Assembly: GCA_001899205.1 (NCBI GenBank)
Contig: MKVL01000023.1
Location: 80,426-144,425, forward strand
Origin: Mesorhizobium sp. 65-26
GTDB taxonomy: Bacteria; Pseudomonadota; Alphaproteobacteria; Rhizobiales; Rhizobiaceae
Length of the DNA: 64,000 bases
Direction of reading: 5' to 3'
The translations under genes were made by a program, and so were the position numbers. How positions within the stretch are numbered: position 1 is the stretch's first letter; each line of letters starts with the position of its first letter. Of the stretch, positions 45,144 to 54,251 are shown piece by piece. Below the pieces are notes generated by a model, which saw only the letters and a list, made by a program, of their open reading frames with translations, had not been told where the DNA came from and searched no databases.

Positions 45144-45176
45144 GTTGTTCTCCTCTTGGTGGTCTTCCGGTTATGG

Positions 45177-46040
45177 TTATGGATGGACCGGTTCGGCCCC
45201 GAGCGCGGCCTCGATGTAGTAGGATTGGAGGCGACGGGTCATCGGGCCGGGCCGGCCGTCTCCGATCTCGGCATCGCCGATCTTCACCACTGGCGTCACG
45301 AAGGAGGAGGCGCTGGTGGCGAAGGCTTCCGCCGCTGTTTGCGCTTCGTCCGGCGAGAAGGCTCGCTCATCGAAGCGCAGGCCATGATCGTCGCAAAGCC
45401 GCAGCACCGCTTTTCGGGTGCAACCGGGCAGGGTTGACCGCGAGTTCGGTCGTGTGACGACGCGGCCGTCGGCGGTGATGATGAAAGCTGTCGAAGAAGA
45501 GCCTTCGGTTACCAGGCCGTCCTCCACCATCCAGACATCGTCGAACCCGGCGGTCCGAGCCTGGCGCTTCGCCAGCACCTGGCCCAGCAGCATGGTGGTC
45601 TTGATGTCGCGCCTGGCCCAGCGCATATCCTCGGCGAGGTCCACGGCGATGCCGTCTGTCTGCGCGGGCGTATCGGCGAGCTTCCTCGCCTGGGTGAAGG
45701 CGATGAAATTCGGTACGAGTCCCTCCGAATAGAGAAAGTCGCGATCGGCCTCGCCGCGCGAAACCTGCAGGTAGATCGTGCCTTCGCGAAGGTCGTTGCG
45801 CGCCATGAGCTCGGCCTGGATCTGCTCGAGTTGGGAACGTGGGAGGGGCAACGGGATAGATAGTGCGGCAAGCGAACGTTCGAACCGGTCGAGGTGAAGA
45901 TCGTTATCGATCAGCCGCCCGGAAAGCACTGCCGTTACCTCGTAGACGGCATCCCCGAACAGGAAGCCCCGGTCGAAGATACTGACACTGGCATCTTCCT
46001 CCGGGCTGAAATCACCGTTGCAATAGACGATCCTTCCCAC
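45177..46040 (-). CDS. D-amino acid aminotransferase (fold-type IV PLP enzyme)
   Basis: A 287-residue aminotransferase. The motif VSIFDRGFLFGDAVYE near the N-terminus and the PLP-binding Lys147 in RRDIKTTMLL, followed by VTEGSSSTAF and RSTLPGCTRKAVL, are standard for DAAT. The start is taken as GTG at 46040, because GGAAGGGG lies upstream and homologues begin with GRIVY; a longer ATG form adds 24 unlikely residues. It converts D-amino acids to 2-oxo acids. First gene of the leftward operon, facing a LysR gene. Confidence 0.87.
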   Translation of the reverse strand: MGRIVYCNGDFSPEEDASVSIFDRGFLFGDAVYEVTAVLSGRLIDNDLHLDRFERSLAALSIPLPLPRSQLEQIQAELMARNDLREGTIYLQVSRGEADRDFLYSEGLVPNFIAFTQARKLADTPAQTDGIAVDLAEDMRWARRDIKTTMLLGQVLAKRQARTAGFDDVWMVEDGLVTEGSSSTAFIITADGRVVTRPNSRSTLPGCTRKAVLRLCDDHGLRFDERAFSPDEAQTAAEAFATSASSFVTPVVKIGDAEIGDGRPGPMTRRLQSYYIEAALGAEPVHP

Positions 46041-46142
46041 GCGGGCCGTTCCCCTTCCGTATCCTGCGAATGTTGTGCCGCACTCTTCCCCGCCTTTGAT
46101 CGACTTCGCCAATTCATTTTCGACAAAGACTCATTCCAAATT

Positions 46143-46187
46143 CGCATAGAGATTTGAAATCAATATGTTATGCGTCGTATATCGACG
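46143..46187. promoter_or_regulatory. Palindromic operator cluster in the DAAT/LysR divergent promoter
   Basis: Three inverted repeats overlap here: CGCATA...TATGCG (46143-46174), the 11-bp palindrome GATTTGAAATC (46151-46161) and CGTCG-TATAT-CGACG (46173-46187). All lie between the two starts in an AT-rich patch. They fit a LysR recognition plus activation site; which one is bound is not determinable from sequence alone. Confidence 0.55.
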
Positions 46188-46210
46188 TACTCCAGCGCGG
46201 GCACGGGAAA

Positions 46211-47149
46211 ATGGAACTTAAATGGCTCGAGGATTTCGTTGCCGTCGCGGAAACTTTTAGCTTTTCACGGGCGGCGGAGATTCGACACGTCACCCAGTCG
46301 GCGTTGAGCCGCCGCATCAAGCAGTTGGAGGCCTGGCTCGGCGCGACCCTGATCAGCCGTGCGACCATGCCCGCGGAGCTCACGCCTGCCGGGAGGACCT
46401 TCCTGCCGGTCGCGCGCGAGCTCATCCGCACATTCTACATTTCCAGGGAAATGCTGCAGCCGGTCGCGGAGCCGGGGCTGATCCGGCTGGCCGCGCTCCA
46501 TACCTTGACGGTCACCTTCTTTCCCAATTGGCTTCGCGGCCTCGAGGCGGAGATGCCGGGTCTGCGGACGTCGCTCATTCCCGACCGTGGTGGGATCGAG
46601 GCGAACCTTGCCGCATTGACCGACGGCGAGGCGGATTTCTTCCTGACCTATGCGCATCACGACGTGGCCTTCCACCTCGATCGGGAACGCTTCGATTTCA
46701 TGGTCATCGGCAATGACAAGGTGATCCCGGTGAGCGCGCCGGAGCTTCGCATCCGCAATCAGCTCGTGCCTGGCGCCCGTTTGCTCGAGCGGGCGGTGGC
46801 TGGTCGCGTTGCCGTGCCCTATCTCAGCTACGGTTTCAGTTCCTTCTTCGGCGTGGCGCTGCAGCGCCTCTTTGCCACGAGACCCGATTTCCTCCGCCGC
46901 ACCGTGCACGAGAACACCATCAGCGCCGGCCTGAAGACCCTGGCCCTAACAGGGACGGGGCTGTGCTGGCTTCCGGAGAGCCTGATTGAGGGCGAACTGC
47001 GAGCCGGGTCGCTTGTGCCTGCGGCGGAGGGCGACGACTGGCAACTCGACCTCGAGATCCGCCTGTATCGCACGCTTGACGGCATCACTCCCGTCACTGA
47101 CACCTTTTGGAAAGCCGCGAAGACAATCGTTGGCACGCCGCAAAAATAG
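46211..47149 (+). CDS. LysR family transcriptional regulator
   Basis: A 312-residue regulator. The start MELKWLEDFVAVAETFSFSR has the usual LysR N-terminus and HTH (VTQSALSRRIKQLEAWLG); an upstream in-frame ATG at 46154 would run through the operator and was rejected. The C-terminal effector domain resembles YhcS/HypT-type regulators (PNWLRGLEAEMPGL). By divergent placement it should control the D-amino-acid aminotransferase operon. Confidence 0.9.
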   Translation: MELKWLEDFVAVAETFSFSRAAEIRHVTQSALSRRIKQLEAWLGATLISRATMPAELTPAGRTFLPVARELIRTFYISREMLQPVAEPGLIRLAALHTLTVTFFPNWLRGLEAEMPGLRTSLIPDRGGIEANLAALTDGEADFFLTYAHHDVAFHLDRERFDFMVIGNDKVIPVSAPELRIRNQLVPGARLLERAVAGRVAVPYLSYGFSSFFGVALQRLFATRPDFLRRTVHENTISAGLKTLALTGTGLCWLPESLIEGELRAGSLVPAAEGDDWQLDLEIRLYRTLDGITPVTDTFWKAAKTIVGTPQK

Positions 47150-47260
47150 AGAGCAAGGCACATAGCGCGCCCGCCTCGCTGGACCAGCAGCCTCCACTTG
47201 CCACGGACACATGCAAAGGGTACGGCGACGGCTCCCACGCCAATCCCCACCGTCGCGAGC

Positions 47261-48178
47261 ATGAAACCGAGAGACATCGCTTCCTATGTCTTCCTGGCCA
47301 TCACCTGGGGCCTGTCCTTCCTCGTCCTGTTGAAGACAGTCGAGGCCTTCGGCTGGATCGGCGCCGTGACGCTGCGCTGCCTGATCGCCGGCGGCGCCCT
47401 GTTGCTGTTCGCGGCCGCCACCCGGCGCCGGCTCGACTTCAGCGCCGGCTGGTGGCCCTTCGCCGTGATCGGCGCCACCACTGTCGCCGCCCAGCTCATA
47501 GGCCTGTCCTTCGCCACGCCCCGCATCGGCACGGCGATGGCCGCCATCCTCGTCGCCGCCATCCCGCTGTTCTCGATGATCATCGCGCAACTGTGGGGCC
47601 TCGAACGCATCACCTTGCGCGGCCTGTCGGGGCTGCTGGTCGGAACCGCGGGCATACTGCTGCTGGTCGGCTTCCCCGCCGTGCCGGTGACGACCTCGTT
47701 CCTGATCGGCTGCGCCGCCTCGCTGTTCAGCTCGTTCTCCGCCGCCTTCGGCAGCAACTACGCCAACCGACACCTGCGCGATGTCGGCTCGCTCGAAGTC
47801 ACCAGCGCGGCCTTCCTGTTCGGCGGGCTGATGACCCTGCCGCTTCTCTTTGCCGTGCCGGTGCCGGCCATGCCGCGCGCGGTCGACTTCCTCTATCTCG
47901 CGATCCTCGCCTGCGTGATGAGCGCGACCACCTATGTCGTCTATTTCAGGCTGATCTCCAGCATCGGCGCGACACGCGCCATCAGTGTCGAGTTCGCGGT
48001 GACGGTCGTGGCCGTGCTGGTCGGCACCATGCTGCTCGGCGAGCCGCTTTCGATCATCCAGATCGTTGGCGCCGTGGCCATCATCGCCGGCTGCGTGCTG
48101 GTCCTCGACCCCTTCCCGCGCCGCGGCAAGTCGGTTCCCCAGGCCGAGGTCTTGTCATCGGCCCCACCTTTGGTGTAG
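47261..48178 (+). CDS. EamA/DMT family transporter
   Basis: A 305-residue inner-membrane protein with ten predicted helices in two EamA repeats, starting MKPRDIASYVFLAITWGLSF and with the second repeat around residue 150. Such proteins export amino acids, metabolites or drugs. It lies 111 bp downstream of the LysR gene on the same strand and could share its transcript, though the spacing is wide. Substrate unknown. Confidence 0.88.
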   Translation: MKPRDIASYVFLAITWGLSFLVLLKTVEAFGWIGAVTLRCLIAGGALLLFAAATRRRLDFSAGWWPFAVIGATTVAAQLIGLSFATPRIGTAMAAILVAAIPLFSMIIAQLWGLERITLRGLSGLLVGTAGILLLVGFPAVPVTTSFLIGCAASLFSSFSAAFGSNYANRHLRDVGSLEVTSAAFLFGGLMTLPLLFAVPVPAMPRAVDFLYLAILACVMSATTYVVYFRLISSIGATRAISVEFAVTVVAVLVGTMLLGEPLSIIQIVGAVAIIAGCVLVLDPFPRRGKSVPQAEVLSSAPPLV

Positions 48179-48421
48179 CCAATCCCCATAGCTCCAACGT
48201 CTTGAAAGGAGGGCTGCGTGTTTAGAACAGATCACCATCGTCAGCGCGGCCCAATCCACGCCCTGCGGGTTCGCCTGCAGGGCTGACCAGGACGGTCCGG
48301 GAATTCCCCGCCTCGATTTTTGGTCTGCCCTTCGTGGTGCGCATCGTCTGGCCTGATGGCCGGCCGGCGCACCGTCAAAGTGCTTCACCGGAATGCTCCG
48401 GACAGACCAGAGAAAATCGAC

Positions 48422-49948
48422 ATGGCCCTGATCAGCCTCAAATCCCTCGGCGTCAGCATGAGCGCGCCGCTCTTTTCCAACCTTGACCTCACCATTGGCG
48501 CCGGCGACCGGCTGGGCATTGTCGCCGCCAACGGACGCGGCAAATCCACCTTGCTCAGATGCCTGACCGGCGAGTTGGAGCCGACATCCGGCGACATCAC
48601 CCGCACGCGCGGCCTGCGCGTCGGCCACGTCGAGCAGTCCGTTCCCGACAGGCTGCTCGACCGCACCTTCCATCGGGTGGTCGCCGACGCCCTGCCGCCG
48701 GAGCAGGCCGACAGCGAGCTCTGGCGCGTCGACGTCGTGCTGGATTCGCTCGACGTAGCCGAAGCGATGCGCGACCGGCCGATGCGGGCGCTCAGCGGTG
48801 GCTGGCAGCGGCTCGCCTTGATCGCCCGCGCCTGGGTGACCGACCCGGACGTGCTTCTTCTGGACGAGCCGACCAACCATCTTGACCTCGGCAAGATCAG
48901 CCAGTTGGAAACGTGGCTCAACGCCTTGCCGCGCGAAGCGCCGGTGGTGATCGCCAGCCACGACCGCGCCTTCCTCGACGCCACCACCAACCGCACGCTG
49001 TTCCTGCGTCCGGAGCAGTCGACGGTGTTCGCGCTTCCCTATTCGCGCGCCAGGCAGGCGCTCGACGAAGCCGATGCTTCGACAGCAAGGAAGTTCGAGC
49101 GCGACATGAAAGTGGCCCAGCAACTGCGTCGACAGGCCGCCAAGCTCAACAACATCGGCATCAATTCGGGTAGCGACCTTCTGACCGTCAAGACCAGGCA
49201 ACTCAAGGAGCGGGCCGAAAAGCTGGAGGATGCCGCCGTCGCGGCGCATCGCGAGCGATCGGCCGGCGCCATCCGCCTCGCCAACCGGGGCACGCACGCA
49301 AAGGTGCTGATCACGTTCGAGGACGCGGCCATCGAGACCCCCGACGGCACGCTGCTGTTTCGGACCGGCAAGCGCCACATCTGCCAGGACGACCGTATCG
49401 TGCTGCTCGGCCGCAACGGCGTCGGCAAGTCGCGCCTCATCGCGATGATCCGCAATGCCATTGTCGAGCCCGGCTCTGTGGCCAACGTCAAGGTGACGCC
49501 ATCCACCGTGCTCGGCTACGCCGACCAGGGCTTGTCCGGCATCGGCGCCGACGACACGCCGCTCGCGATGATCTCGCGTCGCTTCGATGTCGGCGAGCAG
49601 CGGGCCCGTTCGCTTCTCGCCGGCGCCGGCGTGGCGATCGAGATGCAGGAGCGTGCGATCGGCCTGCTGTCCGGCGGGCAACGGGCGCGGCTGATGATGC
49701 TGGCGCTGCGGCTCGCCAATCCCAACTTCTATCTGCTGGACGAGCCGACCAACCATCTCGACATCGACGGCCAGGAGGCGCTGGAAGCGGAACTGCTGGA
49801 GCATCAGGCGAGCTGCGTGCTCGCCTCGCACGACCGCTCCTTCATCCGCGCCGTCGCCAGCCGCTTCTGGCTGATCGACAGGCGTCGGCTGGTCGAGGTT
49901 GACGACCCGGAGGAGTTCTTCCGGCAGGTGGCCGAAACTGGCGGCTGA
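48422..49948 (+). CDS. ABC-F family ATPase
   Basis: A 508-residue soluble protein with two ABC domains and no membrane part. Walker A motifs are AANGRGKST (near residue 38) and GRNGVGKSR (near 330); signatures are LSGGWQRLAL and LSGGQRARLM; both have LLDEPTNHLD Walker B segments. A charged linker (about 215-295) joins the domains. ABC-F proteins act on the ribosome in translation or antibiotic resistance. It is shorter than the EttA/Uup types, and which subgroup it belongs to is unclear. Confidence 0.9.
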   Translation: MALISLKSLGVSMSAPLFSNLDLTIGAGDRLGIVAANGRGKSTLLRCLTGELEPTSGDITRTRGLRVGHVEQSVPDRLLDRTFHRVVADALPPEQADSELWRVDVVLDSLDVAEAMRDRPMRALSGGWQRLALIARAWVTDPDVLLLDEPTNHLDLGKISQLETWLNALPREAPVVIASHDRAFLDATTNRTLFLRPEQSTVFALPYSRARQALDEADASTARKFERDMKVAQQLRRQAAKLNNIGINSGSDLLTVKTRQLKERAEKLEDAAVAAHRERSAGAIRLANRGTHAKVLITFEDAAIETPDGTLLFRTGKRHICQDDRIVLLGRNGVGKSRLIAMIRNAIVEPGSVANVKVTPSTVLGYADQGLSGIGADDTPLAMISRRFDVGEQRARSLLAGAGVAIEMQERAIGLLSGGQRARLMMLALRLANPNFYLLDEPTNHLDIDGQEALEAELLEHQASCVLASHDRSFIRAVASRFWLIDRRRLVEVDDPEEFFRQVAETGG

Positions 49949-50084
49949 GGCATGCCGGCGACGCAATTTCCGACCGCCTGTCATTCGGGCCGCCCTCAAA
50001 AAAATCCGGCCGCGATGTAGGATCGCCGCCGTCCCGTCCGTCCTTTGGCTCGCAAGGCCAAACAGCAGCAAAGAGGAGATCGCA

Positions 50085-50501
50085 ATGAACGACCAGACCC
50101 CGCCCCCCGCCAAAGTGCTCGGTGGATTGACCCCCTACCTGCAGGTGGACGGAGCCTTCAAGGCAGCCGAATTCTACAAGAAAGCCTTCGGTGCAGAGCA
50201 GGTCTTTGCCTATCCCGCGGACGAAAAGGGCCGCACCATGCATGTCCACCTGCACATCAACGGCTCGACGCTGATGCTGGGCGACGCCTATCCGGAGCAC
50301 GGCCATCCGCATCAGAACGCGCAGGGCTACACGCTGCAGCTCCATCTTACCAATGACGACATCGACGCCTGGTGGAAGCGCGCCGTCGACGCCGGCTGCG
50401 AGATCGTGACGCCGCTCCAGGTGATGTTCTGGGGCGACCGCTGGGGCCAGGTGAAGGACCCCTTCGGCATAGCCTGGGCGATGAACGCGCCTGTGAAGTA
50501 A
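50085..50501 (+). CDS. VOC/glyoxalase superfamily protein, PhnB-like
   Basis: A 138-residue protein with the PhnB-type beta-alpha fold: LTPYLQVDGAFKAAEFYKKA at the start, HVHLHINGSTLMLGD in the middle and WGDRWGQVKDPFGIAWAM at the end. The start has an AGAGGAG site. Relatives include uncharacterised resistance-type and 3-demethylubiquinone-like proteins, so the reaction is not predictable. It is followed by the DUF1428 gene on the same strand. Confidence 0.87.
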   Translation: MNDQTPPPAKVLGGLTPYLQVDGAFKAAEFYKKAFGAEQVFAYPADEKGRTMHVHLHINGSTLMLGDAYPEHGHPHQNAQGYTLQLHLTNDDIDAWWKRAVDAGCEIVTPLQVMFWGDRWGQVKDPFGIAWAMNAPVK

Positions 50502-50652
50502 GCGGAGCGGTCCGCCTCGAGAGAGGCTGGCCGGCCATTCCCACAATCGGCGGGACGAGGGGCGAGCGGCATCGAGCCGCTCCCCATGCGCCTCGTTTTG
50601 CCCGTCCCTCCATCACGAGATGGCGGAAAACTGCCTCAGAAAGGAATTCGCA

Positions 50653-51006
50653 ATGTCCTATGTCGACGGTTTCATCCTGGCCGTGCCGAAGGCCAGGCTG
50701 GACGACTACAAGAAGCTGGCTACCGCCGCCGGCGCGATCTGGAAGGAACATGGCGCGCTCGCCTATGTCGAATGCATCGGCGACGACGTGCCCTATGGCG
50801 AGGTCACTTCGTTTCCGCGCGCCGTCCAGGCCAAGGACGACGAGATCGTGATCTTCTCTTGGGCGGTCTATGAATCGAAACAGAGCCGCGATGCCGTGAT
50901 GGCCAGGGTGATGGCCGACGAGCGTCTCAAGATGGACTGGTCCGCCATGCCGTTCGACGGCAAGCGTATGATCTTCGGCGGCTTCCGGCCGTTCATCGAA
51001 CTGTAG
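50653..51006 (+). CDS. DUF1428 family protein
   Basis: A 117-residue ferredoxin-like alpha/beta-barrel protein. It has the family opening YVDGFILAVPKARLDDYKK and a late WSAMPFDGKRMIFGGF motif. AAGGAA precedes the ATG. It is often found next to VOC genes, as here. The function is unknown; an RNA- or small-molecule-related role has not been shown. Confidence 0.87.
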   Translation: MSYVDGFILAVPKARLDDYKKLATAAGAIWKEHGALAYVECIGDDVPYGEVTSFPRAVQAKDDEIVIFSWAVYESKQSRDAVMARVMADERLKMDWSAMPFDGKRMIFGGFRPFIEL

Positions 51007-51089
51007 TCCCGGGGATGGCGACGCGAGGCATTGGCGGCCTCAAAAGCCGCTGAGCTGGCGGCGCGTTGGCGACAGCGCGCCGCCGCCTG

Positions 51090-52835
51090 TCAGTCGAGCT
51101 TGTCCAGCAACGGCTTCAGCCTATCGCCATAGCGCTTCCACAGGTCGACTGAGCCCTGGTACATCGGCTGGCGGACCTGTGCGGCCGATGCCGTGCGCAC
51201 TGGCCGGTCGGTTTCGTGGAACGACAGCACCGCATCGTTCCACGGCAGGCCGAGATAGTCGATCAGGGCGCGGCTCTGGCCTTCCTGGTCGGCGACGAAA
51301 TCCTCGTAGCGGACATCGTGCACGACGCCGGGCAGTACCTTGTGCCAATGCGCCATGATGTCGGTATAGAGGTTGTGGAAGTCGGCCAGTTCGCCAAGGT
51401 CGTAGCCATAGCGATGGCTGTCGCCGCGGAAATGCACCCGGTAGATCGACAGGCACGTGGCGGCCGCGTCGCGCGCGCAATGCACGATCCTGGCCTTCGG
51501 CAGCATCATGTGCAGGAAACCGATCAGCAGGAAGTTGCCCGGCATCTTGTCGGTGACGTGCCGGTAGCCGGGATAGCGGGTGTGCAGCATGTCGAGATAG
51601 GCCTGGCCGGCCTCGGCGAAAGCCTTGTCGGGCATGTCCGTGATGCCTTGGGGAAAGCCACCCTTCATGGTCAGCGGAAACTGCTTGCCCACCGCCGTCT
51701 TGAGGATGCTGAGCTCGCCGGCGCCATAGACCTGGGGATGGCTGGCGATGATCTGCTCGACCAGCGTCGTGCCGGAGCGCGGCATGCGGACGACGAAGAT
51801 AGGCGTGTCGTCGGTGGTGTCGCTCGGCCTGTGCTTTTCGAAGAAAGCCTTGTCGAAGACCGCCTTCATCGCCTCGAATTCGTCGCGCGTCCTTGCGGCA
51901 TCGTAGTCGATGCCCTGGCGGCGGATGGCGTTGCCCTCGGCGAAATAGTCGAAGGCGCGCATATAGTCCTTGAGGTCGTCATGCGCCTTGCCCAGGCCGA
52001 ACGAGAGCTGCATGCGCGCCAGGCTGCCTTCCTGTGCCCTGGCATGCTGCGCCTCCATCGCCGAGAGCTCTGCGTCGCGCTCCTTCTGGCGCTTGACCTG
52101 CGTCAGCAGCAGCCATGCGCGCGCCATGCCGGCATCGATCGCCAGCGCCTGGCGGGCGAGATCGACGGCCTCGTCGAGCTTGCCCTTTTCCATCATCCCG
52201 ACGCCCAGTCCATAGAGCAGGTCGGCATCCCGGGGACGAATGCCCAGTGCCTCGCGGAAGACGGCAATGGCCTCGTCCAGGCGGCCTGCTTCCTGCAACG
52301 TCTCCGCCAGCCCGACGCGGGCCCGGATATGGAACGGATTGCGCCCGATCGTGCCGCGATAGATATCCTCGGCGCCCTCGAACTGGCCGAGCTGCTTCAG
52401 CGAGGAGCCGAGATTGTCGCGCGCCGCGAGCTGATCCGGGCGCAGCGAAACCGCCTTGCGGAAACGATCGACGGCGGCCTGGACCTGGCCGAGGTCGCGC
52501 AGCACCGTGCCGAGATTGTTGTGGAAGTCGGGATTGTTCGGCAACAGCCGCACCGACTGCTCGATCAGCGGCAGCCCCTCGGCGCTACGGCCGCCCTGGT
52601 GTAACAGAAGACCCAGGAAATGCTGGGCGGCGGCGTGGTTGCTCTTGCGCGCCAGCACCTGACGGTAGAGCGCCTCGGCCTCCTGCCGACGCCCCGCCTG
52701 GTGCAGTTGCAGGGCCTGCTGAACGTACCGATCCAGTTCCGAGGGTTGCCCAACGGAGCCCGAACCCGCACCTCGTCTTGGATCTCTGCTAATGGGAAAC
52801 CTGCCCTGTCTGTCCGCTCGTTGGATCCGAAGCAT
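51090..52835 (-). CDS. TPR-repeat sulfotransferase
   Basis: A 581-residue protein. Residues about 35-250 form six or so TPR repeats (QAGRRQEAEALYRQVL and following). The C-terminal sulfotransferase domain has the 5'-phosphosulfate loop RMPRSGTTLVEQIIASHP (about 370) and the 3'-phosphate-binding region RIVHCARDAAATCLSIYR. It should transfer sulfate from PAPS to a protein, lipid or glycan. The first ATG lies inside a palindromic intergenic repeat, so the true start is uncertain; no better site was found. Confidence 0.85.
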   Translation of the reverse strand: MLRIQRADRQGRFPISRDPRRGAGSGSVGQPSELDRYVQQALQLHQAGRRQEAEALYRQVLARKSNHAAAQHFLGLLLHQGGRSAEGLPLIEQSVRLLPNNPDFHNNLGTVLRDLGQVQAAVDRFRKAVSLRPDQLAARDNLGSSLKQLGQFEGAEDIYRGTIGRNPFHIRARVGLAETLQEAGRLDEAIAVFREALGIRPRDADLLYGLGVGMMEKGKLDEAVDLARQALAIDAGMARAWLLLTQVKRQKERDAELSAMEAQHARAQEGSLARMQLSFGLGKAHDDLKDYMRAFDYFAEGNAIRRQGIDYDAARTRDEFEAMKAVFDKAFFEKHRPSDTTDDTPIFVVRMPRSGTTLVEQIIASHPQVYGAGELSILKTAVGKQFPLTMKGGFPQGITDMPDKAFAEAGQAYLDMLHTRYPGYRHVTDKMPGNFLLIGFLHMMLPKARIVHCARDAAATCLSIYRVHFRGDSHRYGYDLGELADFHNLYTDIMAHWHKVLPGVVHDVRYEDFVADQEGQSRALIDYLGLPWNDAVLSFHETDRPVRTASAAQVRQPMYQGSVDLWKRYGDRLKPLLDKLD

Positions 52836-52871
52836 GATCCCGAAAAAGTTGCAGACTTTTCAGGATCATGC
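52832..52871. repeat. Palindromic rhizobial intergenic repeat
   Basis: A 40-bp imperfect palindrome whose arms read GCATGATCCCGAAAAAGT and ACTTTTCAGGATCATGC. This is the familiar CATGATCC-GAAAA...TTTTC-GGATCATG element of rhizobial genomes. It overlaps the proposed start codon of the TPR-sulfotransferase. Confidence 0.8.
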
Positions 52872-52971
52872 TCCAAAAACAAACCCTTGGAGCGGGATGA
52901 CCAGCTCTGTTCGAGCGCCTCCCGCTCTAAGCCATGCGGCGGGCAGTTTCAAGACGGCGCGGCCACGCTCG

Positions 52972-52997
52972 CCCACCTCCCGTCACCGGGAGATGGG
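52972..52997. repeat. Short hairpin repeat
   Basis: Arms CCCACCTCCCG and CGGGAGATGGG around TCAC, with one mismatch. It lies 22 bp beyond the stop of the Kazal lipoprotein gene on the minus strand. It resembles a small dispersed repeat and could also mark that transcript's 3' end, although no T-run follows. Confidence 0.5.
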
Positions 52998-53018
52998 CAG
53001 ATGCCACCTCGCTTCCGC

Positions 53019-53435
53019 TCAGCAGGGACCGTCGTCGATCACCCTGAAGTCCGCCGCGCGCGCCTCGCAGGCGTTCGGGAAGGTGCGCAGGCGACCATCG
53101 CGCCGGGCACAGACCGGACGGTATTCGCGCGTGCAGAAAGCCTGCTCGTTGCCGCCGCCACCGCCACCGCCGCGGCATGGGCCGTTGTCTATGATGCGGT
53201 AGCCCGCCCGATCGGCCATGCAGGCGTTGGAGAAGGTCTGGCGGTCGCCGCCGCGACGGGCGCAGACCGGACGGTATTCCATCGTGCAGACCTGCGGCCC
53301 CGGATGCGGCGGGCGCGGACGCGGCGGGCGCGGCCCCGGTCCATCGTCGACGACGACGGTACAGGCCGCGAGAATTATCGACAGCAACATCACGGCAAGC
53401 CCGTGCCGCGTGACTGTGGCCGCTGGAAATTTCAT
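53019..53435 (-). CDS. Lipoprotein with two Kazal-type domains
   Basis: A 138-residue protein. The signal MKFPAATVTRHGLAVMLLSI ends in the lipobox LAAC, so Cys24 should be lipidated. A Pro-rich linker leads to two similar domains (about 49-87 and 100-138), each with four Cys in the order C-x8-C-x(10-11)-C-x(13)-C and a Kazal core (EYRPVCARR..TF.NAC.A). A Gly-rich linker separates them. Kazal domains inhibit serine proteases. The start has GGGAGA at good spacing. Confidence 0.87.
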   Translation of the reverse strand: MKFPAATVTRHGLAVMLLSIILAACTVVVDDGPGPRPPRPRPPHPGPQVCTMEYRPVCARRGGDRQTFSNACMADRAGYRIIDNGPCRGGGGGGGNEQAFCTREYRPVCARRDGRLRTFPNACEARAADFRVIDDGPC

Positions 53436-53966
53436 GATCTGTCTCCCTGATCCCCCGGTACGATCTTGCGGGATGCGCGCAGCGCATGATCCCGGCCGCG
53501 TCGCCGGTCGACAAGGGCCCGGCGGGCGCCCGTTGCGATCCTCCCAGTTTGGCCACCAAAAGCAAGCCCCGCCGCCGGCGCCTCGGGCGGTAGTGTCACC
53601 GCTGGCCCATGCTTGACCGGGCTCTGGCCGATGACCCGGCCGGAAAGCAGGCCTATTCCCGGCCAATCGATGCCTGAGGATCAGTGGATCCATGCGTCGG
53701 GACGCGTCTGAAAAGCGGCCCGCGAAGGGTATCTTGCAACCTTCAAGTTTCCGTGCGATAAATTTTGTGTTCGGGCATTTGCGACCCGGAGAGCGGCACG
53801 TTTTGGACGACCTTTCCCCGATACTGTGAATCTCTGACGGCCCCGTTTTTCGGCGGGGGGTTTGACCATGCGCAAATGCATGACTGCCGAAGCATCACCG
53901 GGACCTGTTCCAAACGCCAGGTGCGGGGCAGGACCATAAGACTGAACGGGTGAAGGAGTTTTTCCA
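53436..53966. other. Intergenic region upstream of the first cold-shock gene
   Basis: No gene is supported. An inverted repeat (53469-53494, CGGGAT/ATCCCG outer arms) lies near the Kazal gene's promoter. The element shared with the second cold-shock gene is at 53757-53793, leaving a long leader of about 175 bp before the ATG. Confidence 0.5.
53757..53793 (+). promoter_or_regulatory. Conserved cold-shock upstream element, copy 1
   Basis: It contains CGGGCATTTGCGACCCG, which can form a hairpin with CGGG/CCCG arms and a CATTTGC-containing loop. The same arrangement, preceded by AAATTT, occurs upstream of the second cold-shock gene. It could be a leader RNA structure or a protein-binding site. 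Confidence 0.5.
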
Positions 53967-54179
53967 ATGGCCCAGACCGGCACCGTTAAATTCTTCAATG
54001 CGACCAAAGGCTTTGGCTTCATTACGCCGGACGGCGGCGCCAAGGACGTGTTCGTCCACATTTCCGCGATCGAGGCGTCCGGCCTGCGCACGCTGGTCGA
54101 CGGCCAGAAGGTGACGTTCGACGTCGAGCCGGACCGCATGGGCAAGGGCCCGAAGGCGGTCAACCTGCGCGCGGCCTGA
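53967..54179 (+). CDS. Cold-shock protein, CspA family (first copy)
   Basis: A 70-residue single-domain RNA chaperone. RNP1 KGFGFITPD and RNP2 VFVHIS are intact, with the flanking aromatic residues that stack on nucleic acid. AAGGAG precedes the ATG. It is followed by a strong terminator. It shares about three quarters of its residues with the second copy 300 bp downstream, indicating tandem duplication. Confidence 0.95.
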   Translation: MAQTGTVKFFNATKGFGFITPDGGAKDVFVHISAIEASGLRTLVDGQKVTFDVEPDRMGKGPKAVNLRAA

Positions 54180-54251
54180 GCACGTCCGTCAGGACCTGCG
54201 CATGCCGGCCGAATGCGGCGATCGGCATTCGGCTTCAGACTGAGCTTGAGG

